From Microvirga sp. BSC39 (lineage in GTDB: Bacteria > Pseudomonadota > Alphaproteobacteria > Rhizobiales > Beijerinckiaceae), in contig NZ_JPUG01000046.1 of NCBI RefSeq assembly GCF_000739015.1, positions 1 to 64,000 of the forward strand: a stretch of DNA of 64,000 nucleotides. The letters are read 5' to 3'. Every line of letters begins with the position of its first letter. Position 1 is the first letter of the stretch. Both the position numbers and the translations under genes were made by a program. This document shows positions 9,641 to 20,522 of the stretch, piece by piece. A model generated the notes under the pieces. That model saw only the letters and a list, made by a program, of their open reading frames with translations. It was not told the DNA's origin and did not search any database.

Positions 9641-12175
9641 TCACTCATCGTCGGAACCGCTGAGCCGCTGAGTATAGCCCACCTCGCCGAGGGAGCGGAG
9701 CTCGAGACTGAAAGCGACCGTGTGGTTCTGCTCCCTCTCGCCTGAGGTAAAAGTAACATCGCGCGGCGTGACGCTATAGCTCACCGAGAAGGTCGTGCAC
9801 TCGTCGATGTAGCCCAGTCCCAGGGACATGCCAGCCACATAACCGACGTTCTCACGTCGGGAGATCGCTGCTCCTGGAGCAACTACTGCAGGGACGGCAA
9901 ACGCTTCGCGCGCCACGAGATAGCGGTCGAGGTCGAGGAGCAGAGAGCCCGTGACGAACCAGTTCGGCGTCATATCCCAGCGTGCGGAAGCCAGCAGGCC
10001 CTCGCGACGGGTCGGGAAGCCGATGGCCTCCTGAGCCTCGTAACGGGCGTAGGTCAGGGAGGTCGAGACCGGCAGATAGGGATTGAAGTCAGCCCGGATG
10101 CCGGCTTCGAACCGGTTCAGGCTGAAATCTTCCTGATCGAAGCGTCCACGTGTCACGAAAGCAAAGTTGGCATTCGGCGAGATCTGGAAGCGGCCGACAT
10201 AGTCGGATGCCCGGGACTCGAGGCCCGAATCCAAGCCCACATTGGCCAGGTCGCCCTGCCGGAACGAGTTGCGTCCCGCAACCTGATAGGACTGCCCGAA
10301 CAGCACGTTGGCATAGAAGTTGTCTGCCCCGGTAACGGTGTACTGCAGGCCGACATTGGCGCGCACGCCGCCCTCGACCCGATCGTAGCCGGAGAACTTG
10401 TCCCAATCGAAGAGCGACGTGTCGTCGAAGACGAGGCTCTGGGCATCCTCGTTGGGAAGGTTGCCGATCCGGGTCTCGTTCGGGCGGGCAATGATCTGGG
10501 CGATGGGCTCCAGGATCTGCTGGCCCGAGGTGCCGAGGCTGGCGATGAAGGGATAGCGGTACTCGAGCCCGACCGCCGGGGTGGCGCGGAAGAGATACTC
10601 GTCATTCCCGTCGATGAAGTTGGCGAGCTGCGGGTTCTGGTAGCCGTTGAAATCGGGGGCGATCCAGAAATTATCAGCCCGGAGATAGGCGAACGGGGTC
10701 CAGACCTGACCGATCGGGTCGATGAACTCGCGCCGCCAGGACGCTGTCACAGAAGCGCGCGACGTGGAGCCGCTGATGCCGCGAACCAAGCACGATCTTG
10801 GATCGAATTCGATGCAGGTCCGCGCGATGCCGAAATAGGCCGTATTCCCGGGAAAAAGCGGGTCGAACTGCGCTGCCTCGCGGGACAGGCTGGTGACGTT
10901 CACGTCGATCGCGAACTCGCCGCCGATGGTCGGAGGCGTGAAGCGCTTGTTGTAGTCGGCCACCGGAGCAACGATCGGCTGCTGCTTCTGCCAGTCGTAG
11001 GTGGAGAGGGTCTTGAAGTAGTAGCCCCGCGCATCGAAGAACGACCGGTCTCCCTGGCCCTGGAGATAGACGGTCGAGATCGATTCCTTGACGTAATAGC
11101 TGCTCAGGCTCTCGCTGCGGATGCGGTAGTTGGTGAGGAACCATTTGTCGGACACGAGGGCGATGTCCCAGCCCCAGCGCCAGTTCTGGTTGATGTAGAA
11201 CTCGCCCGATGTTTCCAGGGAGCCGCGGAAATCGCGATCTCCGGCTCCGAGCGGAGAGGGGAGAAAGGCCTCCGGGTCCAGCTGGTTGATGCCGGCGGCG
11301 CGGATGTTGTAGGCGCCGGTCTCCAGGCGGTGGCGCCACTCGACTTGCCCGAGAAGCCCCTGGCGGCTCAGGATGGTCGGGCTGATCGTCAGGTCGTAAT
11401 TGGGAGCAATCGCCCAGAAGAACGGGACCGAGCCGCCGTAGCCCAGGGTGTTCGAGTAGACGTAACGCGGCGCCAGGAAGCCCGTCTTGCGTTTGACCGT
11501 CGGGTCCGGCGTCCAGAAATAAGGCAGGTAGGCGACCGGGATGCCGAGAAGCTCAAGGGTCGCATCCTCGTAATAGATCGTCCGCTCGCTGTTGTTGTGG
11601 ATGATCTTCGCGGCCTTCACCTGCCAGAGCGGGGGGCGTTCCGGGTTGTCCTTGCAGGGCTCGCAGGCGGTGTAGGTGCCGCGCTCAAAGGTCGTGGTCT
11701 CGCCCTCGGCGCGCTCGGCCCTGGGGGCGGAGAACCGGGTCGTCAGCGGACGGCCCTGCTCCACGGTGGTCTGCACGACCCTCAGGGAATCGATGAAGCC
11801 GCTCTTGAAGTCGTCGGTGAGCTCGAAACGGTCACCCGTTGCCACGGTACCGTTGGTCTCCGTCAGGCGGGCATTGCCCTCGGCAAAGACGCGGCCGGTG
11901 TTCCGGTCATAGGTGACCCGGTCGGCCTGAAGCGTCCGGCCCTGGTAGTTCATCTGCACGTCGCCGGTGGCGGCAATCGTGTTCCGGTCGTTGTCGTAGA
12001 CGATTTCCCTGGCGTCCACGAGGAGGCGGTCGTTCCCCGATCCCGATTGGGCGCGGGCGCCGATGGCCTCGTTGAGCGTGGCTTGGGCAAGCGCAGGCAT
12101 TGACCCAGCGGCATACATCAGTGCCGCTGCGACCGCAGACGTTGCGATCGTTGTCTTGAGCCGCCGCATCCCCAC
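9641..12175 (-). CDS. lptD: LPS-assembly outer-membrane protein LptD
   Basis: Outer-membrane beta-barrel that inserts lipopolysaccharide into the outer leaflet. It has 844 residues. A signal peptide ends near ALAQA (about residue 31). An OstA/LptA-like beta-taco domain follows (about 50-170, with GDVQMNYQGR and ADRVTYDRNTGRV). The long barrel region contains the family segments GIPVAYLPYFWTPDP and KRKTGFLAPRY. It is transcribed after lptF-lptG in one minus-strand block. No surA follows it; pdxA comes directly after. Confidence 0.94.
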   Translation of the reverse strand: MGMRRLKTTIATSAVAAALMYAAGSMPALAQATLNEAIGARAQSGSGNDRLLVDAREIVYDNDRNTIAATGDVQMNYQGRTLQADRVTYDRNTGRVFAEGNARLTETNGTVATGDRFELTDDFKSGFIDSLRVVQTTVEQGRPLTTRFSAPRAERAEGETTTFERGTYTACEPCKDNPERPPLWQVKAAKIIHNNSERTIYYEDATLELLGIPVAYLPYFWTPDPTVKRKTGFLAPRYVYSNTLGYGGSVPFFWAIAPNYDLTISPTILSRQGLLGQVEWRHRLETGAYNIRAAGINQLDPEAFLPSPLGAGDRDFRGSLETSGEFYINQNWRWGWDIALVSDKWFLTNYRIRSESLSSYYVKESISTVYLQGQGDRSFFDARGYYFKTLSTYDWQKQQPIVAPVADYNKRFTPPTIGGEFAIDVNVTSLSREAAQFDPLFPGNTAYFGIARTCIEFDPRSCLVRGISGSTSRASVTASWRREFIDPIGQVWTPFAYLRADNFWIAPDFNGYQNPQLANFIDGNDEYLFRATPAVGLEYRYPFIASLGTSGQQILEPIAQIIARPNETRIGNLPNEDAQSLVFDDTSLFDWDKFSGYDRVEGGVRANVGLQYTVTGADNFYANVLFGQSYQVAGRNSFRQGDLANVGLDSGLESRASDYVGRFQISPNANFAFVTRGRFDQEDFSLNRFEAGIRADFNPYLPVSTSLTYARYEAQEAIGFPTRREGLLASARWDMTPNWFVTGSLLLDLDRYLVAREAFAVPAVVAPGAAISRRENVGYVAGMSLGLGYIDECTTFSVSYSVTPRDVTFTSGEREQNHTVAFSLELRSLGEVGYTQRLSGSDDE

Positions 12176-12204
12176 TCCTTCGCAATACTCTTTCTTGAGA
12201 ACGG

Positions 12205-13290
12205 TCAGCCGTCCTCTTGGTACAATAAGGCCAAGGTCCCTAAAAGACTGCCTACTACAGCAGGGAACCAGGCCGCAACCAACGAACTGATGATTCCGGA
12301 GGCTCCAAGCTCCGCCATAAGCTCAGTGGCGACATAAAGCATGAACCCGGCTGCGACGCCACCCAGAACCATCATGGCTACACCGCCAAATCGAAAGAAT
12401 CTTAACGAGACGGATGCGGCAACGAAGACCATGGCGATGAAGAGCAGGGGACGGGCCATAAGCAGGTCGTAATGGAGGCGGTAGGTGGTGGCGTTGATAT
12501 CCGCCTGCTCCATTCGGGCAATGGTCGCCTTAAGGTCCCAGAACGGAACCGCATCGGGGTCGATGAAGCTCTGTCGAACCTCCGAGGGCTGCAGGCTGGA
12601 GGCGATCAGGTAGCGATCATGGGAGCGGGGCTCCTCGATAGCGGACAGAACCCTGGCGTCCTTCAGTTCCCAGAAGCCCTCGTGCAGGCTCGCTTCGCGG
12701 GACTCGACCCGATGACTGAAAGAACCGTCGTGCTCGAAGACATAAACCGTGACGTCATAGAGGGTTGCGGCGTTCGTCGCCGAGCCGTTCGCGCGGAAAA
12801 TCGCCTGTCCGTCCTGGCTTCTCTGACGAAGCCAGATCGGTTTCTCCCGGGTTTGAACATTCCTGGAGAAGATGCTCGTTTCCAGCGTGGAGGCGCGCTG
12901 CTTGAGGACCGCGGAAAGGGGGTTGTAGACGGTGACGGAGAGCACGCCGATCAGCACGGCAATCAGGAGCCCCGGCTGAAGGAACTGCCAGGCGGAAATT
13001 CCCGCCGCCCGCGCCACCACCAGTTCGAGCTTGCGGCTGAGCTGCAGGAGAGCCGCCATGCTGCCGAACAGCACGGCAAACGGCATGACCTGCTCGGCGA
13101 TGGCCGGAGTGCGGAACAGGGCCAGTTGCGCAATGACCCCCGTCGTCGCGCTCGGCGCATCACCGGCCCGGCGCATGAGCTCCACGAAGTCCAGGGTATA
13201 GACCAGGGTGAAGACCGTCGCGAAGACCAGGAAAATGGTCTTGAGAAATTGCCGCGAGAAATAGGCGCCAAGGGTCCGGCCGATCAGCAT
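12205..13290 (-). CDS. lptG: LPS export ABC transporter permease LptG
   Basis: Inner-membrane permease of the LptB2FG complex that pulls lipopolysaccharide out of the membrane. It has 361 residues, with about three membrane helices at each end and a periplasmic beta-jellyroll in the middle, the YjgP/YjgQ layout. The N-terminus (LGAYFSRQFLKTI) fits LptG. It starts 2 bp after the lptF stop and ends 29 bp before lptD. The ATPase lptB is not in the window, as is normal. Confidence 0.92.
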   Translation of the reverse strand: MLIGRTLGAYFSRQFLKTIFLVFATVFTLVYTLDFVELMRRAGDAPSATTGVIAQLALFRTPAIAEQVMPFAVLFGSMAALLQLSRKLELVVARAAGISAWQFLQPGLLIAVLIGVLSVTVYNPLSAVLKQRASTLETSIFSRNVQTREKPIWLRQRSQDGQAIFRANGSATNAATLYDVTVYVFEHDGSFSHRVESREASLHEGFWELKDARVLSAIEEPRSHDRYLIASSLQPSEVRQSFIDPDAVPFWDLKATIARMEQADINATTYRLHYDLLMARPLLFIAMVFVAASVSLRFFRFGGVAMMVLGGVAAGFMLYVATELMAELGASGIISSLVAAWFPAVVGSLLGTLALLYQEDG

Positions 13291-13292
13291 GG

Positions 13293-14453
13293 TCAGGCTT
13301 TCTGGATCGCGGGAGTGCGCCCCGGCAGCAGATTGTTGAGAGCTCTCAAGAGCTTGGCCTGGGCCGATCGCATGGCCGGACCTTGCAGGATCAGCAGCAG
13401 GCTGATCAGGATGCTTGCCAGCGGCACAGCATAGATCGCGACGACCGCGGCTGAGGTCCGGGCGACCCCGCTCGAAGCGGCAAAGCCGAGGATCCGCATC
13501 AGCACGATCGCCACGACCGCGCTGGCAATCGCCATACCACGGCCCTGGCGGGTCGTGCGGGGTTCGCCGAGAGCCGCGAAAGCGATCATCATCATGGCGA
13601 GCGGGTAGAGCCAGGAAGACAGGCGCTCATGAAGTTCGGCCCGGAAGCGCCCCGACTGTTCCTGATAGATGGGTTCGCTCTTGTCGGGGAACAGGAGCTG
13701 GAGGGTGCTGCGCTCCCGCGGCTTGTAGACGACCTCTCCACCCTCCTTGTTGAAGGCCGACAGATCGACCGCATAGCGCTCGAAGGCGACAATGGAGGAA
13801 TCGCGGCTGTTCGGCTCCTTGCGCTGAACGCTTCCCTTCTGGAGCACCAAATAGGACGTTCCATTCTGCTCGGCGGTCTGGCCTCGCTCGGCCAGATAGA
13901 CGATGGCTTTGTTCTTCTCCCGGAGGTCCTCCATGAAGATACCGAGCAGGGAATCGCCTTGCCGCTCCCGGTAGTGGAACGTGATGCCGTTATCCAGGCT
14001 GATGAACTGGCCTTCCTTGGCCATGGTGCCCACGAAGTCGGCCCGGATCTTCGTGAACAGCTGGCGCATCTCCTGGAAGCTCGCGGGCATGATGTGGATC
14101 GAGATGATGCCCACGGCCAGGCAGACGAAGGCCGCCAGCGCCAGGAACGGCCGCAGAAGCCGTCCCGGGGGCATGCCCCCGGCGCTCATGACGATCAGTT
14201 CGGAATCCCCGTTCAGCTTGTTCAGGGTGTAGATGGTCGCAAGGAACAGGGCGACCGGCGCGATGACGCTGATCAGGGCCGGCAGCGAGAGCCCAGTGAC
14301 CGTCAGGAAGATCAGGAGGGTCTGGCCCTTGCCGGTGAGCAGGTCGAGTTCCCGCAGGGCCTGCGTGATCCAGATCACGCCCGTGAGGGCGACCAGGCAT
14401 GCGGCGAAGGCGCTGAACGTGATTTTCAGGATGTAGCGTTCGAGAAGTGTCAT
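13293..14453 (-). CDS. lptF: LPS export ABC transporter permease LptF
   Basis: Partner permease of LptG. It has 386 residues and the YjgP/YjgQ fold with N-terminal (LERYILKITFSAF) and C-terminal membrane helix groups. It is the first gene of the lptF-lptG-lptD-pdxA-rsmA block. A 214-bp divergent region separates it from pepA and should hold both promoters; an imperfect ctcaggc/gcctgag inverted repeat lies in it near 14504-14536. Confidence 0.92.
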   Translation of the reverse strand: MTLLERYILKITFSAFAACLVALTGVIWITQALRELDLLTGKGQTLLIFLTVTGLSLPALISVIAPVALFLATIYTLNKLNGDSELIVMSAGGMPPGRLLRPFLALAAFVCLAVGIISIHIMPASFQEMRQLFTKIRADFVGTMAKEGQFISLDNGITFHYRERQGDSLLGIFMEDLREKNKAIVYLAERGQTAEQNGTSYLVLQKGSVQRKEPNSRDSSIVAFERYAVDLSAFNKEGGEVVYKPRERSTLQLLFPDKSEPIYQEQSGRFRAELHERLSSWLYPLAMMMIAFAALGEPRTTRQGRGMAIASAVVAIVLMRILGFAASSGVARTSAAVVAIYAVPLASILISLLLILQGPAMRSAQAKLLRALNNLLPGRTPAIQKA

Positions 14454-14667
14454 AAGGCCCTTCGCCCCCGGGCGGTTACGCCCTGGGTATCGTGTCGGAC
14501 AGTCTCAGGCAAGACGGCCGTTTTCAACAGCCTGAGATTGCGCCGATTTCACGGCGGCTTCCCCGTGGCCGCGCTCACAATATGATATATGTCCCAACCG
14601 TCACCACCGCGCATCAGCGTCGCAGCCGGCCCCGAGACCGGACATGCACCAGAACAAAGAGGATTTC

Positions 14668-16170
<1,503 letters not shown>

Positions 16171-16172
16171 GC

Positions 16173-16274
16173 GTCATCCCGGGGCTGCGCAGCAGAACCC
16201 GGGATCGCTCAACGAGAATGGTGCTTGATCCTGGCAAAGATCCCGGATCTGCGCGTCGCGCCGTCCGGGATGAC
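16173..16274. repeat. Palindromic intergenic repeat, family 1 copy a
   Basis: Two inverted arms, 16173-16206 and 16239-16274, each begin (or end, inverted) with GTCATCCCGG and close with CCGGGATC, and each arm can fold on itself. The element fills almost the whole pepA-holC gap. It shares its structure with 16764-16850 and 34957-35048. Confidence 0.75.
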
Positions 16275-16283
16275 AGGAGTATC

Positions 16284-16736
16284 ATGACCGAGGTCCTTTT
16301 CTACCATCTCCAGCATCAGCCCCTCGAGGCCGTGCTGCCTACGCTCCTGCAGAAGACCCTGGAGCGCGGGTGGCGCGCGGTGATTCAGGTCGTGACCGAG
16401 GAGCGCATGTCCGCTCTCGACGATCACCTGTGGACTTTCACCGACGAGAGCTTCCTGCCGCATGGAACGGACAGGGAGGCCCATGCGGCGGACCAGCCGA
16501 TCCTCATCACCCTGTCGGGCGCCAATCCCAACGACGCCTCCATCCGCTTCCTGGTGGAAGGCGCCGACCTGCCGGAGGACATGGCCGCCTACCAGCGCCT
16601 GGCGATCCTGTTCGACGGCAACGACATCCAGGCGCTCGCCTTCGCCCGCGATCAGTGGCGGGCGGTGAAGGAGGGCGGCCACGACGCGACCTATTGGCAG
16701 CAGGACGAGAGCGGCCGCTGGCAGCGGAAGGCCTAG
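16284..16736 (+). CDS. holC: DNA polymerase III chi subunit HolC
   Basis: Clamp-loader accessory subunit that links the replicase to single-strand-binding protein. It has 150 residues from the ATG at 16284, which follows AGGAG; longer frames would start inside the repeat element. The N-terminus MTEVLFYHL and the central DDHLWTFTDESFLPHG and HPFL-like segments fit the alphaproteobacterial chi family. It lies after pepA, as in many Proteobacteria. Confidence 0.9.
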   Translation: MTEVLFYHLQHQPLEAVLPTLLQKTLERGWRAVIQVVTEERMSALDDHLWTFTDESFLPHGTDREAHAADQPILITLSGANPNDASIRFLVEGADLPEDMAAYQRLAILFDGNDIQALAFARDQWRAVKEGGHDATYWQQDESGRWQRKA

Positions 16737-16763
16737 CGCCTGACGAGAAATAATCTCTCGCAC

Positions 16764-16850
16764 GTCATCACCGGCCTTGTGCCGGTGATCCCGTTTCGAG
16801 AGGCGTCGTGCTCTTCCGATCGAGATGGCCGGGACAAGCCCGGCCATGAC
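16764..16850. repeat. Palindromic intergenic repeat, family 1 copy b
   Basis: Arms 16764-16790 (GTCATCACCGG...CCGGTGATC) and 16824-16850 (GATGGCCGGG...CCCGGCCATGAC) are each self-complementary and lie inverted to one another around a 33-bp spacer. It sits between holC and the carboxypeptidase gene. Confidence 0.75.
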
Positions 16851-16967
16851 CGTGAGGTCGCACAGGAAAGGGTGGCCACGGACCTTTGCACACGAACACT
16901 TCATCGCCCCAGCGCTTGCCATAGGGGGCAAACCCTCCAGTTTCAGGGCGGCCATAAGGATGTTCCA

Positions 16968-18521
16968 ATGACCCGAAAGCTGCGCCTTCCTCTGTATGCC
17001 GCCCTGTTTCTCTCGCTGGCTCTGCCGATCGGAGCCGGAGCCCAGGAACAGCAGCCGCAAGGGCAACAGCAGGAACAGCGCCGGCCCCGGCCCGAGGCCA
17101 GGGATGCGCAGGCGCTGCCGCCGGAATCGGTGACGCGACACACCCTTCAATTTCCTGGCCGGACCCTGTCGTTTACAGCGACGGCCGGGCATCTGACCCT
17201 GGCTGATCCGCAGGGTGCGCCACAGGCGGAGATCGGGTTCGTGGCGTACACGCGGGACGATGCGGACCCGGCGACCCGGCCGGTGACATTCGCGGTGAAT
17301 GGCGGCCCAGGCGCATCTTCGGCCTATCTGCACCTCCTCGCTGTCGGACCGTGGCTCCTGCCTCTCGACGGCCCTACGATCAGCCCCTCGGCCCCTCCCG
17401 CACTCGTTCCCAATGCCGAGACCTGGCTCGACTTCACCGACCTGGTCTTCATCGATCCACCGGGAACGGGCTACAGCCGCGTGGTCGGCGGCGATCCGGT
17501 GCGGGAGCGGTTTTATTCCGTTCAGGGCGATATCGACGGGCTTGCCGCCTTCGTGATGCGCTGGCTCAAGGAAAAGAACCGGCTCATGTCGCCGAAATTC
17601 TTCACTGGCGAGAGCTATGGTGGTTTCCGGGGCCCGCTGTTGGCCCAGAAGCTCCAGAGCGATCAGGGCATCGGGTTCAGTGGTCTCGTTCTCGTTTCGC
17701 CGGTCTTCGACTTCGATTGGCTCGACCAGGGCGCCGGCGCACCGTGGATCAACGCAGCGGTTCTGCCGTCGCTCGCGGCCACGAACCTTTCGCGGAACGG
17801 TCCCGTGTCGCGCGAAGCGCTGAAGGACGCGGAAGCCTATGCGTCCGGCGAGTACCTCGTCGATCTCATGCGCGGACTCCAGGACAAGGAGGCGGTGGAG
17901 CGCGTCAGCCGGCGCGTCGCCGAACTGAGCGGGCTCAGCCCCGAGGTCTCGCGGCGCCTGGCAGGACGTATCGACATGCGCGCCGCCCAGAGGGAGTTGC
18001 GCCGCGGATCGTCCGAGATCGTCAGCGCCTACGATACCAACGTGGCGACCGCAGACCCGAACCCGAATGCCCAGGTCTCCCGATTCGAGGATCCGGTCCT
18101 CGACGGCATGACGGCGCCCCTGACGAGCGCGATCATCCATCACCTCACCCACACCCTGAACTACAAGGCGGAGGGGCGCTACAATCTGCTCAACGGCTCC
18201 GTCAATGGCGCGTGGCGCTGGGGCGGCGGGCGCAACGGTCCTGAAAACCTGGATGAGCTGCGGCAGGCCCTGTCGCTCGACGGAAAGATGCGTGTGCTCG
18301 TCACCCACGGCTTCACCGATCTGGTGACGCCATATTTCGCCTCGCAGTTGCTGCTGAACCAGTTGCCCGATCTGGGGCCCCAGAAGCGTGTGGGGCTGAC
18401 GGTTTACGAAGGCGGCCACATGTTCTATTCGCGGCAGGCGTCACGACAGGCCTTCAAGGCCGATGTGCAGCGGCTCTTCGACGGGGCCCTGCAGGCGAGA
18501 GCGGCGGATAGCAAGGATTGA
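16968..18521 (+). CDS. Secreted serine carboxypeptidase, peptidase family S10
   Basis: Carboxypeptidase of family S10, 517 residues, exported by a signal peptide that ends near GAGAQ (about residue 26) and is followed by a Gln/Pro/Arg-rich linker. Motifs: NGGPGASS (111-118, oxyanion region), GESYGG (214-219, nucleophile Ser216), THGFTDLVTPY near the C-terminus (acid Asp) and EGGHMFY (catalytic His). The ATG at 16968 follows AAGGA. Its stop overlaps the start of the next lipoprotein gene by one base, so the two probably form an operon. Its substrate is not evident. Confidence 0.88.
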   Translation: MTRKLRLPLYAALFLSLALPIGAGAQEQQPQGQQQEQRRPRPEARDAQALPPESVTRHTLQFPGRTLSFTATAGHLTLADPQGAPQAEIGFVAYTRDDADPATRPVTFAVNGGPGASSAYLHLLAVGPWLLPLDGPTISPSAPPALVPNAETWLDFTDLVFIDPPGTGYSRVVGGDPVRERFYSVQGDIDGLAAFVMRWLKEKNRLMSPKFFTGESYGGFRGPLLAQKLQSDQGIGFSGLVLVSPVFDFDWLDQGAGAPWINAAVLPSLAATNLSRNGPVSREALKDAEAYASGEYLVDLMRGLQDKEAVERVSRRVAELSGLSPEVSRRLAGRIDMRAAQRELRRGSSEIVSAYDTNVATADPNPNAQVSRFEDPVLDGMTAPLTSAIIHHLTHTLNYKAEGRYNLLNGSVNGAWRWGGGRNGPENLDELRQALSLDGKMRVLVTHGFTDLVTPYFASQLLLNQLPDLGPQKRVGLTVYEGGHMFYSRQASRQAFKADVQRLFDGALQARAADSKD

Positions 18522-18901
18522 TGGGAATGCGTACAAGAGTTCTGTCGAGTGTCGCCCTTGCGGCAATGGTCCTGTCCGCGTGCAACAGCACCCGGTCCGC
18601 GCCACCGGTCGCAGCGCCTGCGACCCCTGCGCCGATGGCGTCCCTCGGACCGCAAATCGACGGCCCCGTTCTCGGCCCGGATGGCCGCTGCACCGGTACC
18701 CCCGCTGGCACCGCGACGGCCATTGAGCCCGGCATCACCGAATGCGATCTCGTGCGCCTGAAGGGAAAGCCGGCTACGGACGTGCTCGTGGGTGAGAGCG
18801 GCAAGGGACAGCGCGAGGTGCAGGTGCTCTATTCCGAGCCCGGCGGTCGCGAGCTGTACTTCTTCGTGAACAACAGCCTCGACCGGGTGGTGAAGCCTTG
18901 A
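18521..18901 (+). CDS. Small lipoprotein of unknown function
   Basis: 126 residues from ATG 18521; an ATG at 18527 is an alternative. The signal sequence ends in the lipobox LSAC, so the mature protein should be lipid-anchored at its Cys. A Pro/Ala-rich linker follows, then a compact domain with EPGITECDLVRLKGKP and a VQVLYSEPGGRELYFF strand pair. This resembles the SmpA/OmlA-type small beta fold, but I cannot name the family firmly. The start overlaps the stop of the S10 peptidase (TGATG). Confidence 0.75.
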   Translation: MGMRTRVLSSVALAAMVLSACNSTRSAPPVAAPATPAPMASLGPQIDGPVLGPDGRCTGTPAGTATAIEPGITECDLVRLKGKPATDVLVGESGKGQREVQVLYSEPGGRELYFFVNNSLDRVVKP

Positions 18902-18952
18902 GGCCTGTTCCCTTGGCCTGAGCCTTTCCGATTCGACGCTTTTGAGCCTGCA

Positions 18953-18989
18953 AACAAAAATGGCCGCAACGAATGCGGCCATTTTTGTT
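18953..18989. terminator. Bidirectional intrinsic terminator
   Basis: Perfect 16-bp stem, 18953-18968 with 18974-18989, loop ACGAA, flanked by A-rich and T-rich sides (AACAAAAATGGCCGCA arm). It lies between the convergent lipoprotein and RTX genes and can stop transcription from both sides. Confidence 0.9.
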
Positions 18990-19005
18990 GATGAGCAATG
19001 CGGTT

Positions 19006-19701
19006 TCAGATGATGTAGTCGAACCTCATGTCGGACGCGAGGCCGGCATTCTTGAGCACGACACCCGTTTCGAAGTAGCCGTCCGCGTTGAGGTCGGAGA
19101 TCAGGAAGCCTTTGTCGGTCTTGGGGTTGTACAGGAACACGTGCCGGACATTCGTGTCGCCGTACAGGAAGTCGGCATCGGAGGCAGCCGTCGCGATAGA
19201 GCGGGCATCCGTTTTGACCTCACGGTAATTGCTCCTCGTGCCCTTGATCGTCATGTCGATGAAGTCGAAGGAACGGTTCCAGTCCGTGATCGTGTCGGCC
19301 GTGCTGGTGGTGATGCCCGAGTCGCCCCGCTTGAACAAGAACTCGTCTTCTCCTGCACCGCCGGCCAGCGTGTCGCGCCCGGTTCCGCCGGACAGAAGAT
19401 CGTCACCGAAGCCGCCGGAGAGATAATCGAGGCCGGATCCCCCATAGAGGTCGTCCCATCCGTCACCGCCGTAGAGATCGTCATGGCCGCCGCCGCCGTA
19501 GAGATCGTCGTCCCCATCGTCGCCGTAGAGATCGTCATCCCCGTTGCCGCCATAGAGCGTGTCGTGACCCCAGTCGCCAAAGATGTCGTCGTCCCCATCC
19601 CAACCATAGAGCAGATCATCGCCGGCATAGCCGTAGATGATATCCGAGGTGTAAAAACCATCGATAATATCGTCGAAGTCATCCCCGTAGATAGTCGCCA
19701 T
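19006..19701 (-). CDS. Small RTX (hemolysin-type) calcium-binding protein
   Basis: 231 residues. Residues about 5-120 are a run of RTX nonapeptides (GGxGxDxLY, here with many DGDDDLYG units), the calcium-binding beta-roll. A C-terminal domain follows, with DEFLFKRGDSG and a terminal segment rich in aromatic and hydrophobic residues, as in type I-secreted proteins of the M10/RTX type. No signal peptide is visible, which fits type I export. No hlyB/hlyD genes lie near it, and no enzyme domain can be seen. A GGGGAGA site precedes the ATG. Confidence 0.85.
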   Translation of the reverse strand: MATIYGDDFDDIIDGFYTSDIIYGYAGDDLLYGWDGDDDIFGDWGHDTLYGGNGDDDLYGDDGDDDLYGGGGHDDLYGGDGWDDLYGGSGLDYLSGGFGDDLLSGGTGRDTLAGGAGEDEFLFKRGDSGITTSTADTITDWNRSFDFIDMTIKGTRSNYREVKTDARSIATAASDADFLYGDTNVRHVFLYNPKTDKGFLISDLNADGYFETGVVLKNAGLASDMRFDYII

Positions 19702-20006
19702 CGTTGTCTCCCCAGTCTTCTGTTGGCGGGCTGCTCTCAGAGCGAGACCCGTCGAATGTTTCAGGCCCGAGTTGTGCCACAGGGCGGTTAACCCCTCGTG
19801 ACTGCATCATCCGACAGCATGGCTGAATGGTGGCAAGGCGACCCGTTCATCTGGCGTATAACCGCCGGTACGGTCGCAAACTGAGATGATGATTAACGAT
19901 TGATGAAGAACGAGCCAGGAGCAGGACAGCAAAGAGGCGTGCGCGCAGGACCTGCGCGCACGCCTCCTCGATCGTCTACTCCGGGGCCGACCGTCTGTTC
20001 GACGGA
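19702..20006. other. 305-bp intergenic region upstream of the RTX gene
   Basis: Holds the leader and presumed promoter of the RTX gene, plus a perfect inverted repeat at 19934-19966 (gaggcgtgcgcgcagg and its complement) that should act as a terminator for the minus-strand secreted-protein gene at 20007-20420. It is followed on that strand only by TTTGCTG, so it may be Rho-assisted. No coding frame with a ribosome site was found. Confidence 0.6.
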
Positions 20007-20420
20007 TCAGTAAACCTCATAGCGCCGGTAGGGCTCTTCGTATCCCTCGTCGTCATAATAGTCCCGCGGGCCGCGATCATACTCGCGGAAGGATCTGCGG
20101 TACCCGTCGTCGTATCGTCCGGATCGCTCCTCATATCGTCTCGGGCCTCTGTCGCTTCCGCGGGCGACGAAGGCGCAGCGCTTCGCAACACCCGGGGCAG
20201 GATCGCCGAACACCCTGTTGGAGCAGGGAACGCCGCCATCCCTTACGAAAACTTCGACGCTCCGGCCGGGAATGCCGTAGATCACCCGGGTCGGATAAGG
20301 AACACGGCAGAACCCGTTCTCCCGTGCGCAAGGCACCAATCCTTGCGCCTGTGCCCCAGACGGTGTCGCCAACATTGCGCCACCGATGAGCAAAGCGGTG
20401 GCCAAAACTGCACGAAACAT
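20007..20420 (-). CDS. Small secreted protein of unknown function
   Basis: 137 residues from the ATG at 20420, which follows GGAGAACGG; an upstream in-frame ATG at 20462 would precede the signal peptide with unconserved residues. A clear Sec signal ends at GAQAQ (about residue 26 from this start). The mature part has four cysteines (PCARENGFC, PCSNRVFG, KRCAF), which suggests disulfides. It ends in an Arg/Tyr/Asp-rich tail (RYEERSGRYDDGYRR). I do not recognise a family beyond small periplasmic proteins of this order. Confidence 0.75.
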   Translation of the reverse strand: MFRAVLATALLIGGAMLATPSGAQAQGLVPCARENGFCRVPYPTRVIYGIPGRSVEVFVRDGGVPCSNRVFGDPAPGVAKRCAFVARGSDRGPRRYEERSGRYDDGYRRSFREYDRGPRDYYDDEGYEEPYRRYEVY

Positions 20421-20522
20421 GGTCCGTTCTCCATTCCAGGTGTACCGACATACGCCTCTCATGATGAACGCAGCAGTAATGGCGAGTGTTCACAACCCGA
20501 GTGCCACGACCCAAATGGCCGC

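Noticed and set aside
13629..14585. Long + strand frame opposite lptF
   Set aside because: Shadow of the lptF coding strand, with no family features and no ribosome site.
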